A stretch of 34,057 nt of DNA, taken from Thermoflexales bacterium. GTDB lineage: Bacteria; Chloroflexota; Anaerolineae; J036; Brachytrichaceae. A program made the translations under genes and the position numbers. The stretch spans positions 1 through 34,057 of the forward strand of contig JANWVJ010000011.1 of assembly GCA_025056895.1 (NCBI GenBank), given 5' to 3'. The number at the start of each line of letters is the position of its first letter. Positions within the stretch are counted from its first letter, which is position 1. A model generated the notes under the pieces. The model was not told the DNA's origin. It ran no database searches and saw only the letters and a list, made by a program, of their open reading frames with translations. Below, one piece after another: positions 32,270 through 34,057 of the stretch.

Positions 32270-33147
32270 TGCTTCCTTTGCTCAAGCTGGCAGGGGATGA
32301 GAAAGAGCACTCGTTGCAAGAGGCAGGCGAATCGTTAGCACAGTTGTTCAATCTGACCGAGGCTGAACTCGCAGAACGGATCCCCAGTGGACGCAAGACC
32401 AGATTCTATGACCGTGTTAGTTGGGCTGCGACATACCTGCGCAAAGCTGGGCTGCTCAACTCAGCTCGTCGGGGACGTTTCCAAATCACAGGGCGCGGCC
32501 TGGAAGTTCTCAAGCGCCGGCCAGAACGGATCAGCGTTGAATTTCTGGAACAGTTCGATGAGTTCATCGAGTTCAGGACACGCCGAGATAAGAACGGTGA
32601 AGCCGTAATCCCCCCCGAACTCGAATCCCAGACGCCAGAAGAAGCGATTGAAGCCGCCCATCAAAAGCTGCGCCAAACCCTGGCCGACGAAATCTTGCAG
32701 ACGATCAAAAGTTGTTCGCCTGCTTTCTTTGAGCGCTTGGTCGTGGATGTCTTAGTCAAGATGGGCTATGGCGGCACACGCAAGGAGGCCGGCAAGGCTA
32801 TCGGCAGAAGCGGGGATGACGGAATTGATGGGATCATCAACGAAGACCGGCTTGGCTTAGATGTCATCTACATCCAAGCCAAGAAATGGGATCAACCGGT
32901 CGGGCGGCCTGAAATACAGAAATTTGCAGGTGCATTACAGGGTCAGCGCGCCCGCAAAGGCATCTTGATCACCACATCCAGTTTCACCAAAGAAGCTTAC
33001 GAATTTGCTTCCCGAATTGACAGCAAGATCATTCTGATTGACGGACAAACTTTGAGCCAACTGATGATTGATTACAACGTGGGTGTTAACACCCTGGCCA
33101 TTTACGAATTGAAGCGACTGGACTCCGATTACTTCATTGAAGAGTGA
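32242..33147 (+). CDS. mrr: Mrr-type restriction endonuclease (modification-dependent)
   Basis: A 301-residue complete Mrr-family protein. The N-terminal winged-helix domain (about 5-95) has MLPLLKLAGDEKEHSLQEAG and WAATYLRKAGLLNSARRGRF. The C-terminal PD-(D/E)XK domain (about 155-280) has FFERLVVDVLVKMGYGG and GRSGDDGIDGIINEDRLGLD, with catalytic Asp residues near 193-196. IYIQAKKW supplies the Q-x-K catalytic lysine (K214). A third family block is ARKGILITTSSFTKEAYEFA. Mrr enzymes cut methylated DNA; the recognised base cannot be read here. No methyltransferase gene is adjacent, which fits a modification-dependent enzyme. The ATG at 32242 has AAGG seven bases upstream. It follows the CAP gene after 133 bases. 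Confidence 0.92.
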   Translation: MAIPDYQTLMLPLLKLAGDEKEHSLQEAGESLAQLFNLTEAELAERIPSGRKTRFYDRVSWAATYLRKAGLLNSARRGRFQITGRGLEVLKRRPERISVEFLEQFDEFIEFRTRRDKNGEAVIPPELESQTPEEAIEAAHQKLRQTLADEILQTIKSCSPAFFERLVVDVLVKMGYGGTRKEAGKAIGRSGDDGIDGIINEDRLGLDVIYIQAKKWDQPVGRPEIQKFAGALQGQRARKGILITTSSFTKEAYEFASRIDSKIILIDGQTLSQLMIDYNVGVNTLAIYELKRLDSDYFIEE

Positions 33148-33798
33148 TAGCAGCCGGAATACAAGCCCTCACGTAAAATGAACGTCTGCGCAAAAGCCCC
33201 AATCGCTGCTTCACTGCGCCCCAGCCCACCCCGTCCTTCCGAACATAGCCCATGCCCAGATCATGGCTAAACCGAGCGAGTTGCTCCGTTTTCGGCTTGT
33301 TAGCAGATTGAGACGGAGGCTGCTCAAAGCAGCATAGCAGCGCTCAGAAGCGACCCCAAAATGCCGTTCGCTCTATTGCTTTCAGCGGATGCAAGAGATA
33401 GAATGATGGCAGCTTCCTCAGAGTGCAACCGTTTCACACCGATTACAAGAAACACGCGCGAGGGTCGGCAACTGTGAGCGACAGCACGGTGGGATGAATC
33501 TCTACAGAAACTCGCTGAGCGGTGTGAAAACGCGGGCATAGCTCCTTCGGCGTAGGAGCAAATGGCTTGCAAGCGAGCAGCGCGCAAGCAGCTTGACAAA
33601 CCAAATACGTGCGTTTCATCGCGTCCGGCAAAGCCGACAGCAACTTCTGTCCTGTACCCCACGGATGTAGTCACACACCTATTGGCCGAAGGGGGAACCG
33701 TGGCCAAAGTTGTGATTGGCAGTCTGCCTGACTTCATGCCCCTCCTATATGGCAGAGCGTGCGGCGCACTGTGACGGCCCAGAGGAGGGATAGAGGCC
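33148..33798. other. About 650 bases without a recognisable gene
   Basis: I read this stretch in all frames. The longest open frames lack protein-like composition or simply run antisense to the next gene. The only structure I note is a small inverted repeat at 33541-33559 (GCTCCT, seven-base loop, AGGAGC) with no U tract. The last 100 bases presumably hold the promoter of the beta-helix gene, but no box pair stands out. Confidence 0.5.
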
Positions 33799-34057
33799 AT
33801 GAATATACAGGGAGGAACACAAGCCATGAGACGAGCAAACCAATGGTTAAAACTGCTGTTCAGTCTAGCCGTCGGTGTGGGTCTGAGCCTGGTTGTTCTC
33901 ATGTTAAGAATCGATCCAGACATCATTCGCACACAAGCCAACAGCATCGCCCAACAAGCCGAATTGCGCGTCTGTCCCATCGGTTGTGTGTACACGAATG
34001 TGCAAGCGGCCGTGGACGCGGCCAATCCCGGCGATGTGATCAAAGTTGCCGGCGGTG
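33799..34057 (+). CDS. Secreted parallel beta-helix protein, N-terminal part (cut by right edge)
   Basis: The frame runs from an ATG at 33799 (or, in the same frame, 33826 with GGAGG ten bases upstream) to the window edge. From 33826 the protein reads MRRANQWLKLLFSLAVGVGL, a clear signal peptide or membrane anchor, then a short linker. CPIGCVYTNVQAAVDAANPG and DVIKVAGG follow. 'C..GC.YT..QAAVDAANPGD.I.VA' is the standard entry to right-handed beta-helix (pectate-lyase-like) domains in secreted Chloroflexota proteins. Substrate and full length cannot be judged. AGGAGG at 33783-33788 lies about ten bases before the first ATG, so either start is possible. Confidence 0.8.
   Translation, partial: MNIQGGTQAMRRANQWLKLLFSLAVGVGLSLVVLMLRIDPDIIRTQANSIAQQAELRVCPIGCVYTNVQAAVDAANPGDVIKVAGG

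Noticed and set aside
33541-33559. Terminator hairpin in the gene-free stretch
   Set aside because: Only six base pairs, seven-base loop and no U tract on either strand.
33324-34043. 239-codon minus-strand open frame at the right end
   Set aside because: It overlaps the signal peptide and beta-helix entry of the plus-strand gene, which is much more convincing. The translation resembles nothing and lacks a ribosome binding site.

Overview
This window looks like a piece of chromosome from a Chloroflexota bacterium, probably an Anaerolineae relative. The clues are a GC content near 58% by eye, a membrane-anchored baseplate-J-like protein of a type common there, a secreted CAP protein ending in a LPFAQR-type tail, and a secreted beta-helix protein cut by the right edge. 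The phylum call is inference. I saw no tRNA, rRNA, CRISPR array or insertion sequence.

Layout. Positions 3-521 hold the end of an FxLYD-type surface protein. Positions 572-6429 (minus) hold transketolase, a HAD hydrolase, an SDR-like protein with a degenerate active site, an unrecognised protein and a double-SIS sugar-phosphate isomerase. Positions 6509-21700 (minus) form one very compact, probably co-transcribed locus. In transcription order it carries a yybP-ykoY manganese riboswitch with an intrinsic terminator, two CaCA cation/Na+ antiporters, an Mrp antiporter set A(B)-C-D-F-G without E, a second full set A(B)-C-D-E-F-G, and an alpha/beta hydrolase. Positions 21741-24137 (minus) hold infC-rpmI-rplT with a terminator, followed by a SpoU-type RNA methyltransferase. 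infC appears to start on AUA behind a perfect Shine-Dalgarno. Positions 24256-28566 (plus) hold alaS, apparently leaderless, and the baseplate-J-like protein. Positions 28621-30153 (minus) hold PPK2 and a PrcB-like lipoprotein. Positions 30318-34057 (plus) hold the CAP protein, an Mrr-type nuclease, about 650 bases without a recognisable gene, and the start of the beta-helix protein.

How it fits together. The most interesting part is the 15-kb cation locus. Mrp complexes export Na+ in exchange for protons, CaCA antiporters use Na+ entry to expel a divalent cation, and the leader is a Mn2+ sensor wired as an ON switch. The 5' strand of the aptamer closing helix has the same sequence as the 3' arm of the terminator, so the two structures exclude each other. 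Together this suggests Mn2+-induced, sodium-driven export of Mn2+ (or Ca2+), with two Mrp complexes recycling the sodium. A palindromic hexamer, GCCGGC, is also strikingly frequent throughout the window.
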